Source: Rotaria sordida (lineage: Eukaryota > Rotifera > Eurotatoria > Philodinida > Philodinidae). From it: a DNA stretch of 64,000 nt. The stretch is taken from positions 62,001 to 126,000 of the forward strand of contig CAJNOL010000287.1 of the NCBI GenBank assembly GCA_905250125.1, given 5' to 3'. Every line of letters begins with the position of its first letter. The stretch's first letter is position 1. Position numbers and translations under genes: made by a program. Under the pieces are notes generated by a model. The model was given only the letters and a program-made list of their open reading frames with translations, was not told the DNA's origin and did not search any database. Positions 61,402-64,000 of this stretch are shown here, piece after piece.

Positions 61402-64000
61402 CTGTAAAGTGGAATGATACTAATAAAAAAAAAGATTCCATCATACATACAATTGTTTGTTATAAACTTTTTGAATATAGAAAAGAAAGTAATTCATAAA
61501 AAAATTATTTTATAATCGAACATTGTTCAAAAACAAATCCAACAGTTCTATTGAGAATATTAGTCTTATCATAAATATAATTTACTGGCAAATAATAAAA
61601 TTTTTCAAATTATATGAAACGTTTTTGTTTTTCATTTGGTAAATATTCTCTATTTGTAAACATGAAAGTAAAATGGTACTATCGATCATAATACGATTTT
61701 TCAATCAGATTTAATAATTAGATTTTACATGTCATCATGAAGTAGAGAATTAATTGAATTCATTAAGGCGTAAATGAAAAGATTAAGAAAAAAAGAGTTT
61801 TTTAAATCAAAATTTGGACTGTCGGTTCTCTTGTGTTGCTTTTGTCGTTAAAATTTTATAAATAAGTAGATAGATGATGAAATATTATTCAATGATCATA
61901 CATTTGTTCTGATCGTGCACATATAAAACCATAAAGGCATTGACTTGGTGGAATACTCACAACATTCTAAAGAAAGAAATGTAGCAAATACATTTCCATA
62001 TAATTGTCAATAAAAAAATTATCTCTCGTTGCTGTCGTAGGGTTCGAGTGGATCTACTTTACAGATTTTTATATACTACTATATAAATACTTGTTTTTTC
62101 GAATAATTCCTCTGCTGTAATCTCTAGTCTTTAATAGGTGTACAATATTCATACCAGAAATCATGAATAGATCTAAGAAGGAAAAAATATAGCTGTGGGT
62201 TTACATGAATACTAGAATACTAATGGTTTTATACGTGTAATTTTTCGTCTTGTTAAAGCTGTAAACTGTTGTTTTCCAATTATTTTTCCAAATAGATTCA
62301 TTTATACGTTCATTATGAATAGTAATAATTCACATTTGCTTTATACAATGTGAAGTTTATGATATTATTTTTTTACCAAAACCATATTACATTATTTTTA
62401 TCGGTTCGTTCAAATCGTGTAAATTTGTTAAAACGTTTATAAAAATGTCAGAGAGACTAACAAACAGTAACTTGCCAGACATGTAAAGAAGAGATCCCGC
62501 CTTCAGCAAAGAAAATCAAATACGAATAACTTCATTATTGTGACAGAGAAACGACCGTTTTAAAGTTTTTAAATCATCAAAAAAAAAAAAAGAAAGAGAT
62601 AAAACTAAAATTTCTCCCCCTTCTTATCTGTCGACAATTGTATATATGACCATATCAGCATATTTCTACCGTTCTTCTCGACTGCAATAACTCGATCGAT
62701 GATTTTTTTTTTCAGTTATTCTTCAATACTATTATGCAAACAGTTTTAAACAATTTAATTTAATTTGATATTTTATGGCTTTATATTGAACGTGTTCCAT
62801 GTAACTTCCAAATATTGTTTGTAGATGCGTTTGAGTGAGCCAGCGAATCTGAACGCATTTCAAGATCAAACAAAAACTGATTTTATTATCAAATAATTAA
62901 CAAGAAATTTTCGTACTTTAATATTTTTGATAGCCTTGTATGACAAACGGAACATTGGCCTGTGAATTAATTTGTTCTTTATGACGTCTAGCTCAATAAG
63001 GTTAATTGAATATTACTAAATCTTCTATTTATAAATATTTTTCACAACGTCATAATTCATCTTTTCATACAATCTGACAAATAGATTTAGAATTATTTAT
63101 ATCATAATGATCTCCATAAGATTTTCTTTGTAAGAGAAAGAAAAACAAGAATTGTTTGTCTAATTCCGCATCTCTTCTTTCATGTTACACAAGTTTCTCG
63201 GTTTTTTTCAATATGTAATTTTTTTGTACTAGGGATGTCATATTTTCGAATATTTGGTGAGTGAAAGTTTATATCGAGGTTTTTGCGACTGCGCCCTAGG
63301 CTCTAACCAATGGGATGAGCGAAGGAAAGCCAAAGATCATTCAATATATTTTCCTAGCAACGGAAAAGAGCGCGTCAATAACAACAGTGCTTAGATCATT
63401 CTGGAACTTTCTCGACAAAGCATTCTATGAATATAAGATTCCTACTGTTGATTCTAACTAGTCGAAATATTGCGAGGTTTGGTATTTAATCTAGCGAAAG
63501 GATCTGATTATAAGTGTCAATCAGTAGGATGATGGTATTCTTTGATCTAGTAGAGTGAGATTAGAACGGACATAGGAAAGTATGAATTAATTGAATTCTA
63601 AGTTTAGGCAAAACTCAATAGTATATGTCAAAATTCATCGAGAGAAACGATGGTGTATTCGAAAGTGGATTGAACGATTAAATCAATGTGTATAGGAGGC
63701 TAATCTCGTAGTTGAACGAATGAAACGAAGACTACAATGATATTTGCTGCTTTCTATTTCATGTATCATATATATTATTATTAGGAGAAAAAGAGTTATA
63801 TATTGAAGATGTATCTGACAATACGGAAAGTTTCAAATGAATCTAATAAATTGATAGAATAGGAGATACAATCTAAAAAGAATGTTGAAGTATATAGGGC
63901 AGAAATGTGCACTCCCACCACATACTGTGATAGAATCGTTAAAAGTGAATCACACTCTCCTAGCTGCACACTGTGATAGATGACCTTCAGAGACCATCGC
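61402..64000. other. Intergenic region to the window end
   Basis: About 2.6 kb downstream of the hydrolase gene. No open frame with recognisable features. A heat-shock element and a CCAAT-like box at 63.3-63.4 kb suggest a promoter whose gene lies beyond the window or is non-coding. Confidence 0.5.
63399..63411. promoter_or_regulatory. Heat-shock element (three perfect NTTCNNGAANNTTC half-sites)
   Basis: TTCTGGAACTTTC matches TTCnnGAAnnTTC exactly, the HSF1 binding pattern. A CCAAT box (AACCAATGGGA) lies about 85 bp upstream and a TATA-like ATATAAG about 20 bp downstream, the layout of a stress-inducible promoter read on the plus strand. A single chance match is possible. Confidence 0.45.

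Overview
The window looks like an AT-rich, intron-containing animal genome, and gene content points to a bdelloid rotifer (an inference). Introns are mostly short with GT..AG ends. The single-exon protein joining an arginine-type ADP-ribosyltransferase (ART) to kinesin-light-chain-like TPRs is a type I know as abundant in bdelloids. The 7TM receptor is of a divergent rotifer-like kind, and TMEM222 and sFRP orthologues are clearly metazoan. I rebuilt the exons by hand from open frames, splice sites and phase agreement. Exon sums are multiples of three for every multi-exon gene except the companion gene at 47.6-48.9 kb, whose 5' end is unresolved and which spans an assembly gap.

Left part (0-13 kb): an A1CF/RBM46/RBM47-type RNA-binding protein (-, 7 exons, 631 aa), about 5 kb of AT-rich non-coding DNA, a rhodopsin-like GPCR (+, 297 aa) and TMEM222 (-, 213 aa).

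Central part (15-49 kb): a dense block of NAD+/ADP-ribose genes. In order: an ART-TPR protein (-), a helical-repeat (armadillo-like)-TIR protein resembling SARM1 without SAM (-, 721 aa), and then a mirror-image pair. Each half of the mirror has one large gene of order SAM, KH-like repeats, macro-like domain, TIR (941 aa on -, 970 aa on +), followed downstream by one uncharacterised coiled/charged companion gene. The two halves diverge from an axis near 38 kb and share several intron positions and phases. The plus-strand copy keeps the TIR catalytic Glu and a recognisable macro core; the minus-strand copy keeps an open frame but has Ala at the Glu position and lacks the macro GDI motif. Introns and spacers of this block hold several long imperfect palindromes (foldback elements) that seem related.

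Right part (49-64 kb): a secreted FG-GAP/VCBS repeat protein (-), a 907-bp TTAA-flanked mobile element, a tiny homeobox-like gene with a broken recognition helix (+), a secreted frizzled-related protein (+), and an ADP-ribosylglycohydrolase with a predicted N-terminal myristoylation/palmitoylation signal (+). A perfect heat-shock element lies at 63.4 kb.

Together the window encodes a possible ADP-ribose writer (ART), NAD+ cleavers (TIRs), a reader (macro-like domain) and an eraser (ADP-ribosylglycohydrolase). The best candidate for an undescribed system is the duplicated unit of SAM-KH-macro-TIR protein plus companion.
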